This document shows positions 33,274-40,925 of a stretch of 64,000 bases of DNA, piece by piece. This stretch comes from DASUPK01 sp963774305 (GTDB lineage: Bacteria > Actinomycetota > Thermoleophilia > Solirubrobacterales > 70-9), in NCBI GenBank assembly GCA_963774305.1, contig CAVZEM010000002.1, positions 1 to 64,000 of the forward strand. Reading direction: 5' to 3'. The position numbers and the translations under genes were made by a program. Under the pieces are notes generated by a model that had not been told where the DNA came from, ran no database searches, and was given only the letters and a program-made list of their open reading frames with translations. Numbering within the stretch: position 1 is the first letter of the stretch; each line of letters begins with the position of its first letter.

Positions 33274-33310
33274 GACGGCTTCGCCATCAGATCGCGGCCA
33301 CGAGCGCCGC
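33274..33310 (+). repeat. GC-rich intergenic repeat, copy 3
   Basis: GACGGCTTCGCCATCAGATC-GCGGCCacgaGCGCCGCC; the second stem arm has diverged. It lies in the 261-bp gap between the SHOCT gene and the Stf0 gene, which otherwise shows only an AT-richer stretch near 33410-33450 that may hold the Stf0 promoter. Confidence 0.7.
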
Positions 33311-33458
33311 CCAGCTCTAGTCGCGGCGGCATTGCCGCCGCTCCAGTGTGCTGCGGCCTGGTGGGCCCGCGCAAGTAATCCTCAAACACGCCGGCTAACC
33401 CGACTATCTCGCTAAGGAAATTCAACAAATTCGGTGGAGATCGGGGTATAACCAGGCC

Positions 33459-34385
33459 GTGCGCCCGACTCGCAGCTACCTGGTCTGTGCCACGCCGCGG
33501 AGCGGCAGCACGCTCGTCTGCCAGGCGCTGAAGGAGACGGGGGTGGCCGGGCGGCCCGAGGAGTACTTCGAGGCGCTCGAGCACAGCGGCCGGCCGCGGC
33601 GCCCGGAGGAGTACTTCAACGGCGTCGAGGACCCCGCGATCCTCAACCAGCTGCAGAGGAGAGGAGTCTCGGACGAGCCGTTGCCGCGCTCACCGCTCTG
33701 GAGCCGGACCGCGTACGACCGGTACCTGGAGTGGGCGCTGGAGCAGGGGACGACCGACAACGGGGTGTTCGGCGCGAAGCTGATGTGGGGGTACCTGGGC
33801 GACTTCGTCGGCCTGCTGCGGAACATCCCCGAGTACCGGGATCTCCCGCTGGCGAAGCTCCTGCCCACCGTCTTTCCCGGCCTCACCTTCGTGCGGGTGG
33901 TGCGAGCGAACAAGGTTCGCCAGGCGGTCTCGCTGTGGAAGGCGGTTCAGACGGCCACCTGGCGGCAGGAGGGCGAGAACGATCCGTTCGCCGGCGTCCC
34001 GGAGGACAGCGACATCCCTCCCTACAAGAGCTTCCTCGACGAGCATCTGCCGGCGCTGCGCTTCAACTTCAATGCGATCTCGCACCTGCTGAGCCAGATC
34101 CTTCGCGACGAGGCACGCTGGGACGCCTTCTTCGAACACGTGCGGATCAAGCCGGTGCTCGTCCTCTACGAGAACTTCGCCGCCGACTACGAGACCAGCA
34201 CGCTGAACGTGCTGGACCGGCTCGAGCTGGCGCCGCCGGAGGGCTTCAAGGTCGAGCCGCGGATGCGCAGCCAGAGCGACGGGCTCAACGACGACTGGGC
34301 CCGCCGCTACTCCGAGCTCAGGCTGGGCACGGAATTCGATCTGGTGCCGAGCGTGCCAGACCCCGTCCAGCCGCCGGTCCGATAA
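33459..34385 (+). CDS. Stf0-type sulfotransferase
   Basis: 308 aa, GTG 33459. The PAPS-binding loop is at the very N-terminus: YLVCATPRSGSTLVCQALKE (5'-phosphosulfate motif TPRSGST). The RPEEYF blocks, GVFGAKLMWGYL and the 3'-phosphate motif region FVRVVRANKVRQAVSLWKA are diagnostic of Stf0, the trehalose 2-sulfotransferase family. It transfers sulfate from PAPS to trehalose or a related sugar in the cytoplasm. Its stop overlaps the sulfatase start (TAATG), so the two were one operon. Confidence 0.9.
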   Translation: MRPTRSYLVCATPRSGSTLVCQALKETGVAGRPEEYFEALEHSGRPRRPEEYFNGVEDPAILNQLQRRGVSDEPLPRSPLWSRTAYDRYLEWALEQGTTDNGVFGAKLMWGYLGDFVGLLRNIPEYRDLPLAKLLPTVFPGLTFVRVVRANKVRQAVSLWKAVQTATWRQEGENDPFAGVPEDSDIPPYKSFLDEHLPALRFNFNAISHLLSQILRDEARWDAFFEHVRIKPVLVLYENFAADYETSTLNVLDRLELAPPEGFKVEPRMRSQSDGLNDDWARRYSELRLGTEFDLVPSVPDPVQPPVR

Positions 34386-34925
34386 TGGCCGGCATGGACG
34401 GAGACCGCCCGACGAACATCCTCTACATCCACTCCCACGACACCGGGAGGCACGTGCAGCCCTACGGGTACCAGGTGCCGACGCCGAACATCCAGCATCT
34501 GGCGGACCAGGGGTTGCTGTTCCGCGAGGCCTTCTGCGCCTCCCCCACCTGCTCGGGGAGCCGAGCCTCGCTGCTCACGGGCCAGTACTGCCACAACAAC
34601 GGGATGCTCGGCCTGGCCCACCGCGGTTGGACGCTGAACGACTACGGGCAGCACCTCGTGCACCCGCTGAGCGAGGCGGGCTACCGCACGATCCTGGTCG
34701 GCGAGCAGCACATCTCGGTGGACCCGGCGGTGATCGGCTACGACGAGGTGATCCACGTCGACTCGAACCACGCCAGCGACGTGGCGCCGATCACCGGCAG
34801 GATGAGCGGCGCAGCCGAGCCCTGGTTCATGTCGGTCGGCTTCTTTGAGACGCACCGCGACTTCGCCGGCCGACGTCCGTGCGCGACTCCCTCTACTCGC
34901 TGCCGCCGGGGAACCTGCGACGCGA
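34385..34925 (+). pseudogene. Sulfatase, 5' part only, with frameshift
   Basis: The first ~160 codons are an alkaline-phosphatase-fold sulfatase: NILYIHSHDTGRHVQPYG with metal Asp, then PTCSGSRASLLTGQ, the C-x-x-S-R formylglycine motif, and GYRTILVGEQHISVDP. At about 34871 a base is missing: after FFETHRDFAG the continuation PTSVRDSLYSLPPGNL is in the next frame. Family similarity stops near 34920, so more than half the enzyme is gone, including the C-terminal metal site. The sequence beyond belongs to a lipase on the other strand. Confidence 0.75.
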
Positions 34926-34935
34926 AGGCAATCCG

Positions 34936-35406
34936 GCATCAGGCTGCCCTCGGAGTGGCCCACGATGTCGACCTGCCCGGCACCCGTGGCGGCGCGGACA
35001 CGGTCGACGAAGGCCGAGAGCTGCTCCGCGCTCTCCTCCATCGTCGTCAGGCCGCCGGGCTGGTTGCTCGCCAACCAGACCGACAACTGGCAGATCTCAC
35101 CCCTGCTCGCCAATCGCGGCTACTGCGTGTTCTCGCCCACCTACGGGACCAAGCCTGAGGTCTCGGTCCCCGGTTCAGGCCGTGGACCAGGACCACGGGG
35201 CGCGGGTGCGCGGCGGACGGGTGACACGACCAGTCGTTCGAGCCTGGCGGCGGCGAATCGGGATGCGCCCTCTGGGCGAGGATCCCTTGGCTGAAGTCGT
35301 AGTTGACCGGATAGGTCGCCGCGCTTGCCAGGGCGGGGGCCGCCAGCAGGGCGACGACGGCGATTGCCGCCGCGATGAGAGCTCTCGATACCCCCCGGAT
35401 CCCCAT
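34936..35406 (-). pseudogene. Secreted lipase (Lipase_2 type), internally inverted and 3'-truncated
   Basis: Starting at 35406 on the minus strand the gene encodes a signal peptide (ALIAAAIAVVALLAAPALAS) and TYPVNYDFSQGILAQ, then HPRPVVLVHG. The next expected block (LANQTDNWQISPLLANRGYC, VFSPTYGT) is found on the plus strand at about 35065-35157, so this ~95-bp segment is inverted. The minus strand then resumes with GLTTMEESAEQLSAFVDRVR and the nucleophile elbow VDIVGHSEGSLMP, and ends abruptly near 34936 where it meets the sulfatase remnant. It cannot make an active lipase as assembled. Confidence 0.7.
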
Positions 35407-35441
35407 TGCCAGCGGCGAATCTACCGCCATATGATCGTTCG

Positions 35442-36887
35442 ATGCGTCAGCTCACCAGCCTCGACGCGCAGTTCCTGGCTCTCGAGAGCTCGCACCAGAC
35501 GGGGCACGTCGCCGGGCTGACGATCCTCGACCCCTCGACCACGCCGAGCGGGGAGCTCACCTTCAAGGACATCAACGCGCTGATGGAGGAGCGGCTGCCG
35601 CTGCTGCCGCCGCTGCGCTGGCGGCTGGTCGAGGTTCCCTTCGGGCTCGACTATCCGTACTGGCTCGACGACCCCAACTTCGATCTCGACTTCCACGTCC
35701 GCGAGCTGGCGCTGCCGCCGGGAGCGGCGAAGGAGAAGCTCGCGGAGCAGGCGGCGCGGATCGCGGAGCGGCCGCTCGATCGCTCCCGCCCGCTCTGGGA
35801 GCTGTATCTGATCCACGGGCTCGAGGACGGTCACAAGGCGCTGCTCACCAAGATCCACCACTCGCTGATCGATGGGCTCTCCGGCGCGGAGATCATGGGC
35901 GTCCTCTTCGACCTCGCCCCCGAGGGCAGGGACCTGCCGGAGCCGAGTGAGAACGGGGCCGAGCGGCAGCCCACCGAGCTGGAGATGCTGACCCGCGGCC
36001 TGATGGGCTTCCCGCGGTATCCGCTGCGGATCCTGCGGTCCCTGCCGCGGGCGCTGCCGAACCTCGACGAGTCGCCGGTCTTCGCCGGGATCCCCGGCAC
36101 CGGAGTCGTGGCGAAGCTCGCCGACCGGCTCACGCGACCCTTCAGCAACCGCGAGAGCGGGGTGCTCGCGCACACCTCATACAAGGCCCCGAAGACCCGG
36201 TTCAACGGCCGGATCTCGCCGCACCGGCGCTTCGCCTTCGGCCAGCTCACCCTGGACGAGGTCAAGGAGGTCAAGAACAAGCACGGCGTCACGGTGAACG
36301 ACGTCGTCGTCTCGGTCTGCGCGGGGGCCGTGCGCAGCTGGCTGCTGGAGCACGATGATCTGCCGGCGGATCCGCTGGTCGTCCAGGTGCCCGTGTCGGT
36401 CCGGACGGACGAGCAGATGGGGACGTTCGGCAACCGGATCATGCTGATGAGCGCCCCCTTCTTCACCAACGAGCCTGACGCCGAGCGGCGGCTGGAGAAG
36501 ACGCATCGAGCGCTGGCCGCGATGAAGGAGCACCACCGGGCCCTGCCGGCCGAGCTGCTGCAGGACACCAACCACTTCATCCCGCCGGCGGTCTTCGCGC
36601 GGGCGGCCCGGGCGACCTTCGCGATCTCTACCAGCGGCCCGGGGAGGCCGACCTGGAACCTGGTCGTCTCCAACGTGCCCGGGCCTCAGTTCCCGCTCTA
36701 CTGCGCGGGCGCCCGCCTGGTCGGGAACTATCCGGTCTCGGTGATCACCGACGGGATGGGGCTCAACATGACCGTGATGAGCTACTGCGGGAAGATGGAC
36801 TTCGGCATCGTCGCCGACCGCGATCAGATGCCGGACCTCTGGTCGATGCTGGACCGGCTGCGCGACTCGCTCGAGGAGCTCAAGTAA
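35442..36887 (+). CDS. Wax ester synthase / diacylglycerol acyltransferase (WS/DGAT)
   Basis: 481 aa from ATG 35442 (MRQLTSLDAQFLALES is the family's usual N-terminus). The catalytic motif HHSLIDG is at about residue 138, and the second conserved block PTWNLVVSNVPGPQFPLY is near 405, followed by the C-terminal GLNMTVMSYCGKMDFGI. It esterifies acyl-CoA with diacylglycerol or long-chain alcohol, making triacylglycerol or wax ester storage lipid at the membrane. The acyl-ACP thioesterase gene follows 17 bp later, so the pair may link fatty acid release to storage lipid. Confidence 0.93.
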   Translation: MRQLTSLDAQFLALESSHQTGHVAGLTILDPSTTPSGELTFKDINALMEERLPLLPPLRWRLVEVPFGLDYPYWLDDPNFDLDFHVRELALPPGAAKEKLAEQAARIAERPLDRSRPLWELYLIHGLEDGHKALLTKIHHSLIDGLSGAEIMGVLFDLAPEGRDLPEPSENGAERQPTELEMLTRGLMGFPRYPLRILRSLPRALPNLDESPVFAGIPGTGVVAKLADRLTRPFSNRESGVLAHTSYKAPKTRFNGRISPHRRFAFGQLTLDEVKEVKNKHGVTVNDVVVSVCAGAVRSWLLEHDDLPADPLVVQVPVSVRTDEQMGTFGNRIMLMSAPFFTNEPDAERRLEKTHRALAAMKEHHRALPAELLQDTNHFIPPAVFARAARATFAISTSGPGRPTWNLVVSNVPGPQFPLYCAGARLVGNYPVSVITDGMGLNMTVMSYCGKMDFGIVADRDQMPDLWSMLDRLRDSLEELK

Positions 36888-36904
36888 CGAACCTGACGGA
36901 GATC

Positions 36905-37597
36905 GTGCCGGATCCCGAGAGGGGCAGGGCATACGAGCAGGCGATGCGGCCCGGCGTCGCCGACGCGAATGCGGCCGGTCGGTGCCGCCTCGACGCCATG
37001 GCCCGGTGGCTTCAGGACGTCGCCTACGCGGACCTGATCGAGGCAGGCTTCGAGGGCCGCGGAGCCTGGATCGTCCGCCGGACGCGGATCCAAGTCGAGG
37101 CGTTCCCGCGCTTCGGCGAGGAGCTCGAGTTGCGCACCTTCTGCAGCGGCATCGGCCGGTTCTCCGCCGAGCGGCGGACCTCGATCAGGGGCGAGGCCGC
37201 CGTGGTCGAGACGGTCTCACTCTGGGTCTGCCTCGATCCCGAGCGGGGCAGGCCGATGCGGTTCCCGGAGGACTTCATCGCCGCGTTTGAAGAGAGCGCA
37301 GGGGGTCGGGACGCCAAGGCGCGAACGCGTCACCCGGATCCGCCCGCGGATGCGGAGCGGTCGGCCTGGCACTTCCGGGCATCCGAGATGGACCCGGCGG
37401 GCCACATCAACAACTCGCACTACTGGGTGCCGCTCGAGGAGGAGCTGTCCGGTGGCCCCGAGCCCGAGTCGATCGACGCGGAGATCGAGTACCGGGATCC
37501 GGCGATGACTGGCGACGTCGCCGTGCTTCGCCAGGGCTCCTCGATGTGGATCGCCGGCGACGAGGGTGTCGTTCACGCCTCGCTGCTGCGCGCCTAG
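36905..37597 (+). CDS. Acyl-ACP thioesterase-like double-hotdog protein
   Basis: 230 aa, GTG 36905. Two hotdog modules are visible: the first holds RLDAMARWLQDVAYADLIEA and WIVRRTRIQVEAFPRFGEEL, with CSGIGRFSAERRTSI. The second holds WHFRASEMDPAGHINNSHYW, which includes the Asn-His type residues used by FatA/FatB thioesterases. It would release free fatty acid from acyl-ACP or hydrolyse acyl-CoA. It lies directly downstream of WS/DGAT and overlaps the convergent hydrolase gene by 4 bp. Confidence 0.82.
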   Translation: MPDPERGRAYEQAMRPGVADANAAGRCRLDAMARWLQDVAYADLIEAGFEGRGAWIVRRTRIQVEAFPRFGEELELRTFCSGIGRFSAERRTSIRGEAAVVETVSLWVCLDPERGRPMRFPEDFIAAFEESAGGRDAKARTRHPDPPADAERSAWHFRASEMDPAGHINNSHYWVPLEEELSGGPEPESIDAEIEYRDPAMTGDVAVLRQGSSMWIAGDEGVVHASLLRA

Positions 37598-38496
37598 GCC
37601 GCGGCTCGCGCCTGGGCGCCGTCCGCCGCCCGCGCGTGCTTGGCGACCGCATCGATGATGGTGGACCAGACGCCGGGCGGCAGGTCGTGTCCCATGCCCT
37701 CGATCAACATCAGCCGAGCACCGCGGATCGCCTTCGCCGTCGCCTTCCCGCCCGACGGCCTGACCATCTTGTCGACGGTCCCGTGGATCACGAGCGTCGG
37801 GACCCTGATCCTGCCGAGGGTCTTCGTCCGGTCGCCCGAGGCGACGATCGCACCAAGCTGTCGGCCGCCCGCACGCACGTCGAAGCCGCGGTCGAAGCTT
37901 CGGCCGGCGCGTTCCCGGACGTACTGCTCGTCGCGCTCGAAGCCGGTGGATCCGACCAGGCCGAAGACCTCCGCCGATCGCTGGATGTAGCCGTCGCGAT
38001 CGCGGGGCGGCGGGCGGAGGAGGTAGCGGTAGACCGACAGGGCCGGCTGCCCGTGCCAGCGGCTGCCCGTGGTCGACATGATCGAGGTCAGGGAGCGGAC
38101 GACCTCGGGATGCTCGGCGGCGAGCATCTGGCCGATCATGCCGCCCATCGAGGCGCCCACCACGTGGGCGGGAGCGATGCCGAGCTCGCGCAGCAGGACG
38201 GCGGCGTCCTCGGCCATGTCCGAGAGCGTGTACTGCTCAGGACCGACCCGCCGGCGCGCCATCTGGCCCAGAGTGGGGGGGCGGAAGTCGAAGTGGGTGG
38301 AGCGGCCGATGTCGCGGTTGTCGAACCGCACGACGTAGAAGCCACGCTCGGCGAGCTGCTCGCAGAAATCCTCGTGCCACGCGATCATCTGCGTCGCCAG
38401 GCCCATGATCAGGAGGATCGGCGTGTCCTCGGGGTCCCCGAACGTCTCGTAGCAAAGGGTCACTCCCCGGCCGACGTCGCAGAACTCCTCGGGCAT
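37594..38496 (-). CDS. Alpha/beta hydrolase
   Basis: 300 aa. Alpha/beta-hydrolase fold with ILLIMGLATQMIAWHEDFCE (oxyanion region), VVRFDNRDIGRS, the nucleophile elbow VVGASMGGMIGQML (Ser), the acid loop IHGTVDKMVRP (Asp) and the His in LIEGMGHDLP. The sequence resembles the DhaA/pimeloyl-ester/aclacinomycin methylesterase-like group common in actinobacteria. The substrate is unknown. It is cytoplasmic. Confidence 0.9.
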   Translation of the reverse strand: MPEEFCDVGRGVTLCYETFGDPEDTPILLIMGLATQMIAWHEDFCEQLAERGFYVVRFDNRDIGRSTHFDFRPPTLGQMARRRVGPEQYTLSDMAEDAAVLLRELGIAPAHVVGASMGGMIGQMLAAEHPEVVRSLTSIMSTTGSRWHGQPALSVYRYLLRPPPRDRDGYIQRSAEVFGLVGSTGFERDEQYVRERAGRSFDRGFDVRAGGRQLGAIVASGDRTKTLGRIRVPTLVIHGTVDKMVRPSGGKATAKAIRGARLMLIEGMGHDLPPGVWSTIIDAVAKHARAADGAQARAAA

Positions 38497-38647
38497 CGGT
38501 CGATCGTAGATACCCCGGGCGCAGGGCGGCGAGTGGTGTTCAGCGGGGCCTGCCCGGTTCTCGGTATGCGAACCGCAATGGATCTTGCACGCCTGTTAGC
38601 AACTGCTGACATTTCGGAGCCGAAGCTCTAGCCTGGCCAGCTGTAGG

Positions 38648-38665
38648 GAGGCGGCTCGCCGCCTC
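38648..38665 (+). promoter_or_regulatory. Leader hairpin before the NlpC/P60 gene
   Basis: GAGGCGGC-tc-GCCGCCTC is a perfect inverted repeat ending 9 bp before the ATG at 38675. It covers the only GGGAGG in the leader, so it may block or reposition ribosome entry. Confidence 0.4.
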
Positions 38666-38674
38666 TCGCTGCCG

Positions 38675-39880
38675 ATGCCACCGATTCCGACTCACGCACC
38701 CGAGAGACGCCCTCGCACCACGCGCAGCGGCCGCTTCGCAGTGGTCTCGCTGATGGTGTTCGTCGTCCTCGTGATCGGATCGGTCATGGGGCAGAGCGCG
38801 ATCGGCGATCCGGCCTCGAAGATCGCCCAGAAGCAGAGCGAGCTCAGCCGCATCCAGTCGACCTCGGGCTCGCTGCAGAGCCAGATCGACAGCATGAACG
38901 CGCGCGTCGACCAGCTGATCGGCGAGGAGTCGCACCTCCGCCAGGCCCAGGCCGCCGCCCAGGCCCAGCTCGACCAGAAGCAGGCGGAGCTCGACAAGGC
39001 CACGGCTCAGCTGAATGCCGAGAAGGCGGAGCTCGCCAGGATCCGCGCGAAGCTGCAGGCGGCCACCGTCGCCCTCGAGCAGCTGCTCGTCGAGATGTAC
39101 AAGTCGAACGACCCGGACGTCATCGCCGTGATCATGCGCTCGGCGAACTGGTCCGACCTGCTCACCCGCACCGAGTACATCGACCACATCCAGAGCTACG
39201 ACAACGAGGTCGTGGCGCGGGTTCGCGGCCTCCGCGATCAGATCACGGCCCTGGTCACCCGGCTGCAGGTGACGCACGACCGGATCCTGGCGGCCCGCGA
39301 TGCCGTCGCGGCGAAGGAGCGGCAGATCGCCAGCCAGCACGCGCAGATCCAGGCCCAGCAGTCCGAGCTGGTCTCCGCCCGCAACGCCCGGGAGGGCGTC
39401 CTCAACGCGCTGCTCAGCAAGGAGCGCCAGATCCAGACGGATCTCTCCAACATCCCGGCGCCGGCGGGGCGCGCGACGCTGGACTCGAGCGGGGACGCGA
39501 TCTCGCCGTCGAACGCTCCGCTCGCCGTGCGTGCCGTGATCGAGGCGGCCAATCAGATCGACGACCTCCCCTATATCTGGGGAGGCGGCCACGGCTCGTT
39601 CACGTCCAGCGGCTATGACTGCTCGGGCTCGGTCAGCTTCGCACTCCACGGCGGCGGCTTCCTCTCCAGCCCGCTCGACTCGACCGGCCTCGAGGTCTGG
39701 GGCGAGCCGGGCGGCGGCAACTGGATCACCGTCTTCGCGAACAGCGGCCACGCCTGGGCCTACATCGCCGGGCTGCGCTTCGACACCGGCGGTCCCGGCG
39801 GAGGAAACGGCCCTCGCTGGAGCACCGTGATGCGGGACGACACCTCGAGCTTCGTCGCCCGGCATCCGGCCGGGTACTAG
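38675..39880 (+). CDS. Coiled-coil NlpC/P60-type peptidoglycan hydrolase
   Basis: 401 aa. One N-terminal hydrophobic segment (FAVVSLMVFVVLVIGSVMGQ) acts as signal or anchor. Residues ~50-260 are a long coiled coil rich in Gln, Ala and Glu (SELSRIQSTSGSLQSQIDSM; LDQKQAELDKATAQLNAEKA), as in RipA/FtsX-associated hydrolases. The C-terminal domain begins LPYIWGGGHGSFTSSGYDCS, with the nucleophilic Cys in YDCSG and a His in NSGHAWAYIAG. It is likely a cell-wall endopeptidase held inactive by the coiled coil. It is convergent with osmC, 3 bp apart. Confidence 0.85.
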   Translation: MPPIPTHAPERRPRTTRSGRFAVVSLMVFVVLVIGSVMGQSAIGDPASKIAQKQSELSRIQSTSGSLQSQIDSMNARVDQLIGEESHLRQAQAAAQAQLDQKQAELDKATAQLNAEKAELARIRAKLQAATVALEQLLVEMYKSNDPDVIAVIMRSANWSDLLTRTEYIDHIQSYDNEVVARVRGLRDQITALVTRLQVTHDRILAARDAVAAKERQIASQHAQIQAQQSELVSARNAREGVLNALLSKERQIQTDLSNIPAPAGRATLDSSGDAISPSNAPLAVRAVIEAANQIDDLPYIWGGGHGSFTSSGYDCSGSVSFALHGGGFLSSPLDSTGLEVWGEPGGGNWITVFANSGHAWAYIAGLRFDTGGPGGGNGPRWSTVMRDDTSSFVARHPAGY

Positions 39881-39883
39881 GCG

Positions 39884-40298
39884 CTAGACAGCACCCGTCA
39901 GAGGCGAGGAGACGATGTGCTCCTCGAACTCGAAGCCGGTCTCGAGGGCCCGGCGAAGCGGACACGTCTCGGCGACCCGCTCGAGCCTCCGGACCTGATC
40001 CTGCGAGAGCCCGGCCGGGAAGGTGGACCTCGATCTCGAACCGGCGAGGCTCGGATTCGGCGTCGTACTCCACGCCGACGAACGCGTCGCCGATCTCCCA
40101 TCCATGCCGCTCCGCGTACAGGGCAACCATCGTCGCGATGCAGGAGGCGAGGGCGGCGGGGAGGAGCTCATGAGGGGCGGGACCCTCGTCGGTGCCGCCG
40201 AGCCCGATGGGCTCGTCGGTGAGGATCCGGTGCCGCCCGTTGACGTCAACCTCGTGCCTGAGCTTGCCGACGCGATGGGTTGTGGCTGTCATGGTCAT
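39884..40298 (-). CDS. OsmC-family peroxidase, one frameshift
   Basis: 137 aa after correction. The N-terminal part reads HEVDVNGRHRILTDEPIGLG, PHELLPAALASCIATMVALY (first redox Cys) and FEIEVHLP. Near 40015 one extra base shifts the frame, and the other frame continues AGLSQDQVRRLERVAETCPL (second redox Cys), then RRALETGFEFEEHIVSS. With that base removed the length is a whole number of codons and normal for OsmC. OsmC/Ohr proteins reduce organic hydroperoxides. ATG 40298 is chosen; TTG 40304 and ATG 40292 are alternatives. Divergent from an ArsR regulator, which may control it. Confidence 0.8.
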
Positions 40299-40348
40299 CG
40301 ACAACTACACTACCATACAACGGTTCACTTGTGCTACTATCTCGCCCA
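40299..40348. promoter_or_regulatory. Divergent osmC/arsR promoter-operator region
   Basis: A 50-bp AT-richer region between divergent starts. It contains direct repeats CACTACCAT (from 40308) and TGCTACTAT (to 40340), about two helical turns apart; the second includes a TACTAT -10-like box 8 bp before the arsR ATG, so that transcript would be nearly leaderless. A likely site for autoregulation by the ArsR protein. Confidence 0.45.
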
Positions 40349-40699
40349 ATGGTGTCGAAAGTCGAGATCCCGCACCCGCTACCCGACCCCCTTGTGGAGC
40401 GGGTGGCCGAGCGCTTCCGCGTGCTCGGAGAGCCGATGCGGATTAGGCTCCTCGAGGCGATGCGCGAGGGCGAGATGAGCGTCCGCGACCTCCGGGAGGC
40501 CACCGGCGCCTCCCAGCAGAACGTTTCGCAGCATCTCGGCGTCCTGCTCCGTGCCGGGATCGTCAGCCGCCGCAAGGAGGGCAACTTCTCCCACTACTCG
40601 ATCGCCGATCCGGTGGTCTTCTCGCTCTGCGACGAGGTCTGTGGCGGCCTGCGCCGCCAACTCGATGAGCTCGACGCGCTGCTCGAGGGAGGCAGCTGA
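40349..40699 (+). CDS. ArsR-family transcriptional regulator
   Basis: 116 aa. Winged helix: VAERFRVLGEPMRIRLLEAM, VRDLREATGASQQNVSQHLG (recognition helix), LLRAGIVSRRKEGNFSHYSI. It contains two cysteines in FSLCDEVCGGL near the dimerisation helix, a possible thiol- or metal-sensing pair as in the redox/persulfide-sensing ArsR members. It precedes a DUF2892 protein and an MMPL transporter with tight spacing and diverges from osmC, suggesting an oxidant- or sulfur-responsive unit (inference). Confidence 0.88.
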   Translation: MVSKVEIPHPLPDPLVERVAERFRVLGEPMRIRLLEAMREGEMSVRDLREATGASQQNVSQHLGVLLRAGIVSRRKEGNFSHYSIADPVVFSLCDEVCGGLRRQLDELDALLEGGS

Positions 40700-40700
40700 G

Positions 40701-40925
40701 ATGCGTCAGCGCTGGCCGCTCGAGCGTGTGCTCTTCGCCCTCGCCGGGACCGTGATCCTGCTGAGCGTCGCGCTCGCGGCGATCGTCTCGCAGTGGTTCC
40801 TAATCCTGACCGCGTTCGTCGGAGTCAACATGTGGCTCTACGTACTTGCCGGCGCGTGTCCCGCCTCGCTGGTCCTCAAGCGCGCCTGCAACCTCGACTC
40901 GGTGGTTTACCCGCCCGGCTCATGA
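40701..40925 (+). CDS. DUF2892-type small membrane protein
   Basis: 74 aa, ATG 40701 with GGGAGG 8 nt before it and 1 bp after the arsR stop. Two hydrophobic helices (FALAGTVILLSVALAAIVSQ and FLILTAFVGVNMWLYVLAGA) are separated by a tight turn, then CPASLVLKRACNLDS with two cysteines. This is the pattern of DUF2892/YgaP-like membrane domains, often next to rhodanese and sulfur genes. Its stop overlaps the MMPL start (ATGA). Confidence 0.8.
   Translation: MRQRWPLERVLFALAGTVILLSVALAAIVSQWFLILTAFVGVNMWLYVLAGACPASLVLKRACNLDSVVYPPGS

Noticed and set aside
33731..35158. A single 475-codon plus-strand frame spanning the Stf0 end, sulfatase and beyond.
   Set aside because: Its first part is the wrong frame of Stf0; real sulfatase sequence starts only at 34385 and ends near 34870 in that frame.
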